DNA of 64,000 bases from Diplocloster agilis (GTDB lineage Bacteria > Bacillota > Clostridia > Lachnospirales > Lachnospiraceae), in NCBI RefSeq assembly GCF_019042275.1, contig NZ_JAHQCW010000028.1:17676-81675 (forward strand). The letters are read 5' to 3'. Below the pieces are notes generated by a model. That model ran no database searches. It worked only from the letters and a program-made list of their open reading frames with translations, and was not told the origin of the DNA. Position numbers and translations under genes: made by a program. This document shows, piece after piece, positions 1-9,938 of this stretch (position 1 is the stretch's first letter; each line of letters starts with the position of its first letter).

Positions 1-1996
1 TTTCTCCTTTCGCGAGCCGCACATCTTTATCTTTTTGCTTCAAAATCTCCTGAAGTCTATCCAGATTTAAGTTCTCTGCTTCAATCAGCCTATTATTCTC
101 CGTTCTTTTTTCAGTCAGTTTAATTTCCAGCCCGTTCTGTTTGTAAATCAGATCCTCACGTTTCCGTACAATTGCGCACATTCCTTTTAATTGATCCTGT
201 AATTCCAACACTGCTTTTAGCTGCTTCCCAAAATCATCCCGGGCATTCTCATATTTTTTAATTCTACGATCCTTAAAATCTTTACCGGGATAAAAATCCC
301 AATATAACGGATAAAGCACATGATTATAAAAGGCGCTAATATTAGCTCGTTTACCTAACGGCGCAGCGACAAGCCCCCAAACGCCTTCATGGTCTAGTAA
401 CCCCTTGGCATACTCTGTAAAATAAATATCTTTACATGGTTTTTTGCTGATCGTTTCATACGTTAGAGATTGTGCAGGATCAAATAACGTACTTATATCC
501 TGGAGCATTCCTGCATATTCTTCCGTATCGTCAGACGTTGGTTTTAAATCACTTAACAGCCCTGTACCCAGTGGCAGTTCCTTTGAGACATTTTCTACTG
601 CGGCATTATTACATGATGTAACAAGAATACCATAGTCATTAATGCTGTCATTTTTTAAACGATACCAAGCTCGAGTAAATGCCGAATATGCGTGATCCTG
701 CTTTCCTCCATGTAAAAAAGTATGTTTTTCAAATGCATCATCAGGGTCTTTATATACTGCAAGAAGAATGGCACGTTCGATAATGTGATTTACAACTATT
801 TCTTTTAATAACGTTGTCTTTCCTGTACCAGGAGGTCCATTAACAGAAAATACATTCCCATTAATACCGAACAATTCAGAAGTGCCCTTCCTGATACAAA
901 GATTTACCGCGATCTGCTGCATAAATGCCGGCATGAATTTTGAAGGCCATTTTCCTAAAGGAGCATTTTCCACCTCCAGGATGTCTGATATTTGCCGAAA
1001 GAATTCTTTCTTATCTTCTGGATGGACCAAATCAATTTTTCCATTTTGGTCATCGTTACTTAAAACAGAAATATAACGAACCAAATCATCGCATCTAAAG
1101 CCATCAGATGTTATGGAACCATCCTCAACTTTTTGAAGTACATGTTTGATATCCTCTGAAAAATAATCGTGGCTTAAACCAAGATAGTTATCTTCGTCCA
1201 TCTTGTTTTTGGTCTTCTCATCCGCAAAAAGTTGAAAATACAATCCATATACTTCCTGGTATTCCAGCTCCTCCTCCGTCTGTTCCATATTTCTTTTCAC
1301 AAAATCTTTTTCAATTCTTTTATACAAATCCTTGAGAATCTTTGCTGTTACTGCATTTGGGGCAAATCTTGGCATTTGTTCGTCTGCCTCTTCCGACTCT
1401 TCTGATTTCGATTCATTGTTCCCAATGCTTGAATTGATTACTTTTTCCTTGTTGAAAAATTTCTTTTCCAGATCTTCTACCGCACTGCGGTACGCTTTTT
1501 CATCTATACTTTCGGATAACCTGACTTGACTGTTTTTTATTTGATTCATTGACCATATTATAGTGGACAATGACAAAGAATGCTCCACATAAGTACCATC
1601 TGGCGCGAGCTGAAGACTTGCCCACGCTATACTGTCAAATGTTTTTTCAGGGCGTTCCTCCTCACCGGCTTTTGGAAGAATCCTTGCAATACATTCGATA
1701 CAGGCCTCCCGTTTTATTTTTCCGATATAGACCGTAATATTTCCCCATTTTTTCATGCCGCATGACATTGCATCTTCTGAAATAACATCGTAAATAGACT
1801 GTGAATCCTGCAGTTCCCGGTATGACCAAATAGTCTTCCCTCTAAACTTGCCGTTGGCGAAATCATTCTGGGCTTTATGCAGTTTTGTACGAATATCCCA
1901 CATATCATCGTATTTGTCCTGCGCTAGAAACTCAATGGCATACCAATAATCGAGGACTTTTTTAGCGATTTGCAAATTTCCCTTTTTCTCTGCCAT
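1..1996 (-). CDS. SF1B (Upf1/DNA2-like) helicase, C-terminus off the left edge
   Basis: The frame is open from an ATG at 1996 to the window edge (about 665 codons). It carries a Walker A box GPPGTGKTT at about residues 387-395 and a motif-Ia-like TSCNNAAVENVSKEL at about 455-470, the arrangement of Upf1/DNA2-type superfamily 1B helicases. The first 380 residues match no domain I can name. After motif Ia a charged, coiled-coil-like segment fills about residues 570-665, and motifs II to VI must lie beyond the edge. ATP-driven unwinding of DNA or RNA is known for the family; the substrate here is not evident. It lies 54 bp downstream of the ABC exporter genes on the same strand. Similar proteins often occur in accessory or defence loci, but nothing here proves that role. 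Confidence 0.75.
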   Translation of the reverse strand, partial: MAEKKGNLQIAKKVLDYWYAIEFLAQDKYDDMWDIRTKLHKAQNDFANGKFRGKTIWSYRELQDSQSIYDVISEDAMSCGMKKWGNITVYIGKIKREACIECIARILPKAGEEERPEKTFDSIAWASLQLAPDGTYVEHSLSLSTIIWSMNQIKNSQVRLSESIDEKAYRSAVEDLEKKFFNKEKVINSSIGNNESKSEESEEADEQMPRFAPNAVTAKILKDLYKRIEKDFVKRNMEQTEEELEYQEVYGLYFQLFADEKTKNKMDEDNYLGLSHDYFSEDIKHVLQKVEDGSITSDGFRCDDLVRYISVLSNDDQNGKIDLVHPEDKKEFFRQISDILEVENAPLGKWPSKFMPAFMQQIAVNLCIRKGTSELFGINGNVFSVNGPPGTGKTTLLKEIVVNHIIERAILLAVYKDPDDAFEKHTFLHGGKQDHAYSAFTRAWYRLKNDSINDYGILVTSCNNAAVENVSKELPLGTGLLSDLKPTSDDTEEYAGMLQDISTLFDPAQSLTYETISKKPCKDIYFTEYAKGLLDHEGVWGLVAAPLGKRANISAFYNHVLYPLYWDFYPGKDFKDRRIKKYENARDDFGKQLKAVLELQDQLKGMCAIVRKREDLIYKQNGLEIKLTEKRTENNRLIEAENLNLDRLQEILKQKDKDVRLAKGE

Positions 1997-2050
1997 CTGG
2001 TACCTCCCTGATTACTACATCATTTCTCTTATCGTCATATCCGCTCCAAA

Positions 2051-3892
2051 TTAACTCCTCTGCTCTCCCGCATATACTCTCATCGCCGCCTCCTCTTCAA
2101 ACTGCCTGGAATACAGCTCATAGTAATATCCCTTTTTATCCAGCAGTTCCAGATGGGTGCCCCGCTCGATGATCTTTCCCTCTTTTACAACCAATATCAG
2201 ATCCGCCTGGCGGATCGTCGATAAACGATGGGCGATCACAAAGGAAGTATGCCCTTTCAGCAGATGATTCGTCGCGTCCTGAATCAGCTTTTCCGTCTGG
2301 GTATCGATCGAGGAAGTCGCTTCATCCAGGACAAAGATGGCCGGATTCGCCAACACCGCCCGGGCAAATGAGATCAGCTGCTTCTCGCCTGTGGACAGCA
2401 GGCCTCCGCTTTCGCCCACGTCGCTGTCGTAGCCTTTCTCCATTTTTTCAACCACCTGATCCGCAGACACATTTTTCGCCGCCTCAATAATCTCCTCGTC
2501 CGTTGCATCCAAACGGCCATATCTTATATTTTCCCGCACTGTTCCGGAAAACAGATGCGGATTTTGCAGCACATAACCGATCTGGCTGTGCAGCCACAGC
2601 TGCGACCGCTCCCGGTAATCCACGCCGTCGATCAATATCCTTCCCTTTGTGGGTTCGAAGAACCTGCCCACCAGATTCACAAGGGTGGACTTCCCGGCCC
2701 CCGTCTCACCGACAATGGCAACATTCATCCCGGATGGCACATGGAGGTTAAAATGCTCCAATACATATTCCTTCCCGTCCGGATACCGAAAGGAAACGTC
2801 CTCAAACACGATATCCCCCCGTATCTTTTCCCAATTATCCCGATTCGGCATAAAGGCGTCGCCGTATTTCTGAAGCACATGGGGCTGGTCTACCACATTC
2901 GGCTCCTGTTCCAACAGATCCGTCACCCGCTCGATATTCGCCTGACAGGAAATCAGGTCCGACAGCAGTCTGGCCAGCTGCTGGATTGGTTCGAATATAA
3001 CCACCGCATAGGAGATAAATACCGATAACGTTCCAAGTTTTATGAGGTTCTCCCGCACCATATACCCGCCCCGCGCCAGCACAACCGCAGAGGCCACAGA
3101 GCTGAAGAACAAAATGGCCGGAATATAAACCGCGTTCAGCTTGGCCGAACGGATCGACGCGTGGCGCATATCCGACGTCTTCTCATAGAACCGTTTCTCA
3201 TTGTCCTTTTCTATGACCATGCTTTTTGACGTTTTCACTCCGGTAATGCCTTCATTGTAAGCGCTTGTAATTTGGGAATTGATCCTCCTTACCTTCCGGT
3301 TCCATTTTAAGATCCGATTCTGGAAATACACGGTCAGAAGGGCGATACACGGGACAATCATGGCTATGATAAGCGCAAGCCTGGCATTCAAAATGAACAT
3401 AATGCCGAACACGCTGACCACATAAATCAGGGCCCAGAACATATCCACCAGCCCCCACGCGATCATTCCCGCAATCCTTAACGTGTCGCTCATCACCCGG
3501 GCGTGGATATAGCCCACCGGCGTCGTATTATAATAGGAAAAGGACAAGGTCTGCAGATGCTGGAACTGCGCCCGTTTCAGGTCTTTTCCCACATTCATCT
3601 CTATAATCGTCGCCGCGCGGACCGACAGATAGACGCAGACCGTCTGACCGGCGATCACCGCAATGTAAATTAACGCAAATATCCCAAGCCCCTCCATGCG
3701 GTCCGGTATAATAAAAGCATCGATGGCGTAGCTTTGGAACAGCGGCACGAGAATATCCACTCCCGCAAGCAGTATATTAAGTCCCAGCGTAATGGCAAAA
3801 AAACGTTTATACGGTTTGAAAAATGGTGACAGCTTCATCCAGATCCGGAAGCTGAAAGGATTGTTATATTCTTGTTCTTCGTATGCCGCCAT
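2051..3892 (-). CDS. ABC exporter subunit, partner with intact ATPase Glu (BmrD/TM288 type)
   Basis: A 613-residue half-transporter of the multidrug/lipid exporter class. An N-terminal six-helix membrane domain (about residues 20-330) is followed by an ATPase domain with Walker A GETGAGKST and Walker B ending VLDEATSS, so the catalytic Glu is present. Its signature is LSTGEKQ instead of LSGGQ. That pattern is typical of one half of heterodimeric exporters such as B. subtilis BmrC/BmrD. The partner gene ends 3 bp upstream, so the two are co-transcribed and almost certainly form one heterodimer in the cytoplasmic membrane. The substrate cannot be told from sequence. Confidence 0.9.
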   Translation of the reverse strand: MAAYEEQEYNNPFSFRIWMKLSPFFKPYKRFFAITLGLNILLAGVDILVPLFQSYAIDAFIIPDRMEGLGIFALIYIAVIAGQTVCVYLSVRAATIIEMNVGKDLKRAQFQHLQTLSFSYYNTTPVGYIHARVMSDTLRIAGMIAWGLVDMFWALIYVVSVFGIMFILNARLALIIAMIVPCIALLTVYFQNRILKWNRKVRRINSQITSAYNEGITGVKTSKSMVIEKDNEKRFYEKTSDMRHASIRSAKLNAVYIPAILFFSSVASAVVLARGGYMVRENLIKLGTLSVFISYAVVIFEPIQQLARLLSDLISCQANIERVTDLLEQEPNVVDQPHVLQKYGDAFMPNRDNWEKIRGDIVFEDVSFRYPDGKEYVLEHFNLHVPSGMNVAIVGETGAGKSTLVNLVGRFFEPTKGRILIDGVDYRERSQLWLHSQIGYVLQNPHLFSGTVRENIRYGRLDATDEEIIEAAKNVSADQVVEKMEKGYDSDVGESGGLLSTGEKQLISFARAVLANPAIFVLDEATSSIDTQTEKLIQDATNHLLKGHTSFVIAHRLSTIRQADLILVVKEGKIIERGTHLELLDKKGYYYELYSRQFEEEAAMRVYAGEQRS

Positions 3893-3895
3893 CTG

Positions 3896-5677
3896 TCATC
3901 CCTCCATTTTCTCTCTGTCATCACGGCTCATCTGTATATCATATATCTTGCGGTAAATTCCATTTCTTTGTATCAGCTCCTCATGGGTTCCGCATTCTTC
4001 GATTTGCCCATGATGCAGCACCATGATCTCGTCTGCCCCCATCAAAGACGTCACTCTGTGGGAGATCAGGATAACCGTCGCTTCCTTCATATGCTCTTTC
4101 AGCGCGCGGCGGATGTTATAATCCGTCTGGGAATCTACCGCCGATAAGGAATCATCAAACACCATAATCGGCGCTTTCTGAAGCAGCATCCTTGCAATGG
4201 CAATCCGCTGTTTCTGGCCCCCGGACAAAGTGACTCCCCGTTCCCCCACAAGGGTCTCATAGCCGTCCGGGAAACTCATAATCGCCTCATCGATACACGC
4301 AATCCGGGCGGCATACCGGATCTCCTCCAACGATGCATCCGGTACGGAAGCCGCTATATTTTCCCGGATCGTCCTGGAGTACAAAAACGGCTCCTGCAAT
4401 ACCATTCCGATGCTTCTCCTGAGCTCCTCGATGGGAATCTCTTTGATTTCCCGGCCGCCAATATAGATGCCGCCTCTGTTCTCCTCAAGCTCATACAGCC
4501 TGGCGAGAAGCTGGATGATCGTAGACTTTCCGCTTCCTGTGCCGCCTAAAATTCCAAATGTCCTGCCTTCCGGAACCGTAAAGGAAATATCCCGGAGTAC
4601 ATCCTTTCCTTCCTCATAGCCGAATGACACGTGCTGAAAGGAAATCGGATACGTTCCATCGGTTTTTTCACTTTCTTTCCCATACTCTTCCTCCTGGGAA
4701 CGAATGATGTAATCCACACGCTCAAAGGAGACCCCCGCCTTACTCATATCCGAAAGAATACGCCCCAGGCCGCGGATTGGCCACACAAGCGTTGAATTAT
4801 AAGCCGCAAAAGCGATAAATTCGCCAACGGATATAGAACCGTTTACCGCCTCCACTACTCCGAAAATAATAACCGCAACCACCTGAAGTCCCGTGATCAG
4901 GTCCCCTATCCCCCAATATAATCCGGAAAGCGTCCCCAGACGAATCCACAGCTTCGCAAAGGCGTCGTTCTTTTCGTCAAACCGTTCCATCTCAAACTGC
5001 TCCCGGCCGAATGCCCGCACCACGCGCACCCCTGTGGCGTTTTCCTGCACAACCGTGGATAGCTCTCCCTCCGCCTCATCCGCAGTGGTGAAGCGCTTTG
5101 CGATCAATTTATAAAATACGGTAGAGTACACGATGACGACCGGCACAAACAGCAAAACGACGCAGGAGAGCTTTACATTCATGGAAAACATCATAACAAA
5201 AGACGTTAACACAAGAAATGCTGTCCGGAACACCTCCAGAAGCTGTGTTACTACAAATCCGCGAATCACCTCCACGTCGGACGTGCACCGTTGGATAATA
5301 TCTCCCGTCTGGTTTTTGTCATGCCATTTCATCGGAAGCTTTTGTGCATGAGTAAATAAAGCGTCTCTTAAATTTTTAGCAAAATTCTCTCCCGCTCTGG
5401 CCGTATTGGTGCGGCTGATATAGGTAAAAATCCCGGAAGCTACCGCTACCACTACGATCATCCACGCTAATACCCACAGATTATCTGACAGATAGGTCAG
5501 ACCGCTCCCGCCAAGCACCTCATCAATGCTGTACCGGAAGATCTGCGGGGTCAGCGCATTCAATACGGTGGAAATCAGCGACGCGGCTATGGCCAGCGCG
5601 AAATAACCCTTCGAACCATATAGGTATCTTAATATTAATTGCAATTTTCTATATTTTGTTTTCGTTATTTTCTTCAT
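3896..5677 (-). CDS. ABC exporter subunit, partner with degenerate Walker B (BmrC/TM287 type)
   Basis: A 593-residue half-exporter and the first gene of the pair. It has the membrane domain at about residues 15-310, Walker A GGTGSGKST and a canonical signature LSGGQKQR. Walker B reads VFDDSLSAVD, so Asp replaces the catalytic Glu. Together with the non-canonical signature of the next gene, this builds one degenerate and one functional ATP site, as known for BmrCD and TM287/288. The start at 5677 has AAGG about 8 bases upstream, and a TATAAT-like box lies at 5714-5719. No dedicated regulator adjoins it. Confidence 0.9.
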   Translation of the reverse strand: MKKITKTKYRKLQLILRYLYGSKGYFALAIAASLISTVLNALTPQIFRYSIDEVLGGSGLTYLSDNLWVLAWMIVVVAVASGIFTYISRTNTARAGENFAKNLRDALFTHAQKLPMKWHDKNQTGDIIQRCTSDVEVIRGFVVTQLLEVFRTAFLVLTSFVMMFSMNVKLSCVVLLFVPVVIVYSTVFYKLIAKRFTTADEAEGELSTVVQENATGVRVVRAFGREQFEMERFDEKNDAFAKLWIRLGTLSGLYWGIGDLITGLQVVAVIIFGVVEAVNGSISVGEFIAFAAYNSTLVWPIRGLGRILSDMSKAGVSFERVDYIIRSQEEEYGKESEKTDGTYPISFQHVSFGYEEGKDVLRDISFTVPEGRTFGILGGTGSGKSTIIQLLARLYELEENRGGIYIGGREIKEIPIEELRRSIGMVLQEPFLYSRTIRENIAASVPDASLEEIRYAARIACIDEAIMSFPDGYETLVGERGVTLSGGQKQRIAIARMLLQKAPIMVFDDSLSAVDSQTDYNIRRALKEHMKEATVILISHRVTSLMGADEIMVLHHGQIEECGTHEELIQRNGIYRKIYDIQMSRDDREKMEG

Positions 5678-5723
5678 TGTTTTACCTTGGCCGTCTCATA
5701 TTGGTCTATATTTATTATAGTCA

Positions 5724-5843
5724 TCAAAAACCAGCTTCTTTCATCAGCGTCAAACTTACAATCTCTTGCTCCAGCTTCACACTCTGCGTTAACATGTAGT
5801 GAACCGCCTCAGCATATGGTTCTATCGTTTTTAATTCAAATTC
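5724..5843 (-). pseudogene. possible C-terminal gene remnant upstream of the exporter
   Basis: Between two in-frame stops lie about 39 sense codons that read like a protein tail (EFELKTIEPYAEAVHYML, then a charged amphipathic stretch, ending LMKEAGF). There is no start codon with a ribosome site. I do not recognise the family. It may be the tail of a lost gene, possibly a regulator of the exporter, or chance. Confidence 0.25.
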
Positions 5844-5950
5844 TCAATAAATCCAGTTTACTATATTTATGGCAAAGAATCTATAACAAGTATTTTTTAG
5901 ATTTAAATAAGTCAATGTCAGCCTGTTTGATCCGAAGTTTGAGGTTCGTC

Positions 5951-6018
5951 AAAAGAGGGCCTGTATACGGCTGGAAGGTTTCTTTTGCGCCTTCCTTTTT
6001 GTATACAAGCCCCTCTCT
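5951..6018 (-). terminator. hairpin terminator of the LacI-controlled sugar operon
   Basis: The arms 5955-5968 and 6001-6015 pair with few mismatches, and an inner GGAAGG/CCTTCC stem at 5972-5995 extends the hairpin. On the minus strand the stem ends in a short T run. It lies about 35 bp past the stop of the dehydrogenase, the last gene of the operon. Confidence 0.6.
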
Positions 6019-6048
6019 GCTATATATGAGATATGTTATACTTCGCGC

Positions 6049-6801
6049 CTAAACAGCTGTCCAGCCGCCATCGATGGTAAGGATTGTGCCATTTGCCATA
6101 TCTGCCATGTCACTAGCCAAATACTGAACCGCATTGCCGATATCTTCAATGGTTCCCAGTCTTCCCCTGGGGATTTTGGCAAGCACCGCATCCCGAAAGC
6201 TTGGCGTATCCAGTCTTTCTGCCGTACCTGGAGTATAGGTAAAGGTAGGTGCAACCGCACTGGTGATAACACCAAATTTCCCCCACTCTATTGCCAGCAC
6301 TCTGGTCATTTGATTTAAGCCGCCTTTGCTAGCGCAATAAACCACTTCATTTTCATTGGCCACAAGGGATATCTGTGACGTAATATTAATAATACGTCCA
6401 TATTTTCTTGGTAACATCTGCTTTGCCGCTGCCTGGGCACAGAAAAATGCACCACGTAAATTTAAATCCATCATGGTGTCCCAGTCTTCTTGGGTAACCT
6501 CAATTGCCGGGATTGGATTTCCCATACCGGCATTATTTACCAAAATATCTAAGTGTCCACAATCAGCAACCACTTGCTCAAAAACAGGCTGTATACTTGC
6601 CACATCTCTTACATCAAGCTGATATATGACAGCCCGTTTGCCTGCCAGTTCCGCCCGTAAGCGTTCCACTTTTTCAGGCGTACGCCCGGTTGTGGCAACG
6701 ATAGCACCCTGTTCCAAGAAATAATCAACCAGACCACGGCCGATTCCCGCCGTACCGCCGGTTATCATGATAACCTTATCTTTTACTGAAAATGTATTCA
6801 T
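6049..6801 (-). CDS. short-chain dehydrogenase/reductase
   Basis: A 250-residue classical SDR. It has the NAD(P)-binding TGGTAGIG at about residues 14-21, LVNNAG at about 86-91 and the catalytic YxxxK seen as YCASK at about 155-159. GGAGGG stands 7 bases before the ATG. It is the last gene of the sugar operon, 21 bp after the mutarotase. It probably oxidises or reduces the imported sugar or a polyol derived from it; the substrate is not determinable. No kinase is present, so the pathway may start by oxidation. Confidence 0.88.
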   Translation of the reverse strand: MNTFSVKDKVIMITGGTAGIGRGLVDYFLEQGAIVATTGRTPEKVERLRAELAGKRAVIYQLDVRDVASIQPVFEQVVADCGHLDILVNNAGMGNPIPAIEVTQEDWDTMMDLNLRGAFFCAQAAAKQMLPRKYGRIINITSQISLVANENEVVYCASKGGLNQMTRVLAIEWGKFGVITSAVAPTFTYTPGTAERLDTPSFRDAVLAKIPRGRLGTIEDIGNAVQYLASDMADMANGTILTIDGGWTAV

Positions 6802-6822
6802 CGTTAACCCTCCAATTACACG

Positions 6823-7854
6823 TTATAGCTTTGGAAATTTGTAAATAGTTTCACTCTCAAAAGCTTGACCAGCCTGATAAAAACAGCTTGGAAAATTTGA
6901 TTTGTTTGGCGTATCCGGGAAATACTGGGTCTCCAAACAGAAGCCACCATGGCAAGGATAGTATGCGCCGCCTTTTCCCCCTTTTACAGCGCCCATGTTA
7001 TTACCGCTATACACCTGTACCCCCGGTAAATCCGTATAACCTTCCATCACAATACCAGACTTTTCACTAAAGCACCGAACAAATGGCTTGTCATAACCAG
7101 GCTCGTCAATAACATAGTTGTGATCATAACCATTTCCCATTTGGATCTGCTCACATTCCCGCATATCAATATCTCTGCCTATCTGTTTTTCCTCCAAGAA
7201 ATCCATGGCTGTTCCTGTCACATCCATCAGCTCTCCTGTTGGAATAAATTCTGCATCGATGGCAGTTATTTTGCTACATGCAAGCTGCATATACTGGTCC
7301 ATTATTGTTCCGGAATCATGTCCGGCCAAATTAAAATATGCATGATTGGTCAGATTAAAGTACGTATCTTTATCTGCTACGGCATGATACTTAATATGTA
7401 AAGCATTCTCTTCGCTTAAACGATAAATAACCGAAATGGCAGCATTACCTGGCATTCCCTGGTCACCATCCGGGCTTAACAGTGTAAACTCCACCGCATT
7501 TTCTTCTGTCCTTGCATCCCACATACGGATTCCATAGGGTTTGAAACCTCCATGCAGAACATTTTTTCCTTCGTTTGCATCCAGCTTGTAAGTTTCCCCT
7601 TGTAAGGTAAACTCCGCACCACCAATACGGTTGGCAAACCGTCCTACAAGCTGACCTTGGTATTGCGGATTATTCTGATATTCCTCAACAGTATCATAAC
7701 CACATACTACATCTACCAAGTCCCCGTTTTTATCCGGAACACGTAAAGCCTGCAACACACCGCCAAAGTCAGATACAACTACCTGCATTCCGTTTTTATT
7801 TTCTATTGTATATAAAGAAGCTGCATCACTAAAAGATTTTTTACTAACTGACAT
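6823..7854 (-). CDS. galM: aldose 1-epimerase (mutarotase)
   Basis: A 343-residue galactose-mutarotase-like protein that interconverts alpha and beta anomers of free aldoses in the cytoplasm. The family motif LTNHAYFNL (with the catalytic His) lies near residue 168, and the C-terminal FCLETQYFPDTPN carries the catalytic Glu. The length is normal. AAAGGAGA precedes the ATG. It lies between the binding protein and the dehydrogenase, so it likely supplies the anomer used by the dehydrogenase or a later enzyme. Confidence 0.9.
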   Translation of the reverse strand: MSVSKKSFSDAASLYTIENKNGMQVVVSDFGGVLQALRVPDKNGDLVDVVCGYDTVEEYQNNPQYQGQLVGRFANRIGGAEFTLQGETYKLDANEGKNVLHGGFKPYGIRMWDARTEENAVEFTLLSPDGDQGMPGNAAISVIYRLSEENALHIKYHAVADKDTYFNLTNHAYFNLAGHDSGTIMDQYMQLACSKITAIDAEFIPTGELMDVTGTAMDFLEEKQIGRDIDMRECEQIQMGNGYDHNYVIDEPGYDKPFVRCFSEKSGIVMEGYTDLPGVQVYSGNNMGAVKGGKGGAYYPCHGGFCLETQYFPDTPNKSNFPSCFYQAGQAFESETIYKFPKL

Positions 7855-7914
7855 AATCTCTCCTTTCCATTTTCACCGGGCAAGTACATCGTTACTTTTC
7901 TCTTGCCATGACAT

Positions 7915-7948
7915 ATAAAGGACTGGCTACCGGAGAAGCCAGCCCTTA
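7915..7948 (-). other. intercistronic stem-loop after the binding-protein gene
   Basis: AAGG-a-CTGGCT at 7918-7928 pairs with AGCCAG-c-CCTT at 7936-7946 across an 8-base loop. No clean T run follows on the minus strand. Its place directly after the binding-protein gene fits the usual mRNA-stabilising or partly terminating hairpin that raises binding-protein expression over the downstream enzymes. Confidence 0.5.
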
Positions 7949-7964
7949 TACAAAATATTATTTT

Positions 7965-8954
7965 TTATTTTACAAGCGCAAGCTCTACGCCGATTTCAGG
8001 ATCTACACTTTTACCTGCCAGATAATCCAGCGCCGCATCGATGGTTGTCTGAATAATCTTATCCGGTAACTGTGCAACGGTAGCAGCCATTGTTCCGGCT
8101 TCTACTGCTGCTACCGCATCTGGTGAAGCATCAAAGCCTACGATAGCAATATCTGTTCTGCCCGCTGCAATACAAGCTTCCATAGCTCCTAAGGCCATTT
8201 CATCATTGTGTGCAAATACAGCATCAATTTCATCCTGTGCCTGTAAGATATTTTCCATAACGGTCATACCTTCATCTTTGTTGAAATTTGCGCTCTGCTG
8301 TGCTACAAGTTCCAGATTATCTGTTGCGTCAATTACTTCATTGAAGCCCTGACCTCTCTGCTGTGCTACGTTCGTAGCCATAACCCCCTGAAGTTCTACT
8401 ACTTTCGCACCGTCAGGGAATAATTCTTTGATATATTCGCCTGCCATTTTACCGCCGGCTACGTTGTCAGAAGCTACGTGGCATACCACCTCGCCGCCGT
8501 TTGCGCCACGGTCAAATGTGATAACCGGAATACCTGCTGCGTTAGCAGCTTCTACAGAAGCTACCGCCGCATCCGAATCGCTAGGGGTATATAAGACAAT
8601 ATCGGGTTCCTGTGATACAATGTCTTCCATGTTCGCCAGTTCTTTTGCCGAATCATTGTCACTGGTTATAACGGTAAGTTCAATTCCTGCCACATCTGCA
8701 TACTCTTTTGCCGCCTTTTCTATAGCAACAAAGAAATCCGTTGTCAAAGATGCCATCAGTAATGTTACTTTTGGTTTTGCGTCCTGTGTATCCGCTTGTG
8801 CCGGCTCAGATTCTTCAGCAGCTTTCGGCGTTTCCGCGGATGTGTCCTGTTCCTTACTGCTTGGCGCACTGTCCGCCCCACCGCCACACGCTGTCAGCGA
8901 GAATGCCATAACCCCGGTCATCAACAATGCTACTAGTCCTTTACCCATTTTCAT
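7965..8954 (-). CDS. sugar ABC transporter substrate-binding lipoprotein (RbsB family)
   Basis: A 329-residue periplasmic-binding-type protein. The signal peptide ends in a lipobox LTAC with Cys23, followed by a Ser/Glu-rich linker, so the mature protein is anchored on the outer face of the membrane. The body matches the ribose/galactose-binding fold (PBP type I), with VITFDRGANGG and AIVGFDASPDA as hinge-region motifs. The permease and ATPase lie upstream in the same operon. Ribose or a similar pentose or hexose is the likely ligand; the sequence does not settle which. Confidence 0.92.
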   Translation of the reverse strand: MKMGKGLVALLMTGVMAFSLTACGGGADSAPSSKEQDTSAETPKAAEESEPAQADTQDAKPKVTLLMASLTTDFFVAIEKAAKEYADVAGIELTVITSDNDSAKELANMEDIVSQEPDIVLYTPSDSDAAVASVEAANAAGIPVITFDRGANGGEVVCHVASDNVAGGKMAGEYIKELFPDGAKVVELQGVMATNVAQQRGQGFNEVIDATDNLELVAQQSANFNKDEGMTVMENILQAQDEIDAVFAHNDEMALGAMEACIAAGRTDIAIVGFDASPDAVAAVEAGTMAATVAQLPDKIIQTTIDAALDYLAGKSVDPEIGVELALVK

Positions 8955-8999
8955 TTTGAAATCCTCCTTATAATATTATTTTAATCCTTGCGGATATAG

Positions 9000-9938
9000 T
9001 TAACTTTTTGCATCGATTAAAACGGCTGCTAAAATAACCACGCCTTTTACCACCGTCTGATAATAGGTAGATACATCTAACAAATTCAATGCATTATTTA
9101 ACATACCGATGATCAATGCGCCGACTATTGTAAATAAAATTCTTCCCTGTCCCCCTTTTAAAGAAGTTCCACCAATTACCGCAGCGGCGATTGCATCCAT
9201 CTCATAACTTTGTCCTGCCAATGGCTGTGCGGAAGACAGCCGGCTTGTTACAATAATTCCAGCGATAGCAGCCATTAAACCACTGATCATATAAGCGATG
9301 ATTTTTGTATTAGTTATGCTGATACCAGATAACTTGGCTGCCTCCTCGTTTCCGCCTACCGCATAAATATGACGTCCGAAGGGGGTACTGCCCAGTACAT
9401 AATACATGACAATAAAAATTGCTATCATTATCACAATTGGCACCGGAATTACGGAAAATATTTTCCCACCGCCAATTAACTTAAACGCTTTATCCGACAC
9501 ACTAATCGGGCTTCCATTTGTCAGCAAATAGGTGGCCCCTCTGAAAATAGACATCATCGCCAACGTAACAATCATCGGCTGCAAATTCCATCTGGCAATG
9601 AATAGGCCGTTGGCAAATCCTACACATAAACCAACTAACAGCGCCGCAACCACTACTATTGCCGCCGAAAATCCCCTTTCCAGCATATAAGCCGCTATGG
9701 CGCCGGAAAATGCCAGTGTAGAACCTACGGAGATATCAATTCCCCCCGTTAAAATAACAACCGTAAGTCCTGCCGCTAATACCGCATTGATGGAGGTCTG
9801 ATTTAAAATATTCATAATATTACTGAATCGCAAAAACCGGTTGTTTGCAAATCCAACTACGATAGCAAATACTACCATGATGATAACCGAGCGATACATG
9901 TTCCAGAATCGTCCTAATTTTTCTCTTGTCATCTTCAT
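9000..9938 (-). CDS. sugar ABC transporter permease (RbsC family)
   Basis: A 312-residue polytopic membrane protein with about eight to ten hydrophobic segments and the RbsC signatures VILTGGIDISVG (about residues 62-73) and AAAVIGGTSLKGGQG (about 232-246). It overlaps the end of the ATPase gene by 4 bp (ATGA), a mark of translational coupling. It forms the channel of the ribose-type importer with the adjoining ATPase and binding protein. Confidence 0.93.
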   Translation of the reverse strand: MKMTREKLGRFWNMYRSVIIMVVFAIVVGFANNRFLRFSNIMNILNQTSINAVLAAGLTVVILTGGIDISVGSTLAFSGAIAAYMLERGFSAAIVVVAALLVGLCVGFANGLFIARWNLQPMIVTLAMMSIFRGATYLLTNGSPISVSDKAFKLIGGGKIFSVIPVPIVIMIAIFIVMYYVLGSTPFGRHIYAVGGNEEAAKLSGISITNTKIIAYMISGLMAAIAGIIVTSRLSSAQPLAGQSYEMDAIAAAVIGGTSLKGGQGRILFTIVGALIIGMLNNALNLLDVSTYYQTVVKGVVILAAVLIDAKS

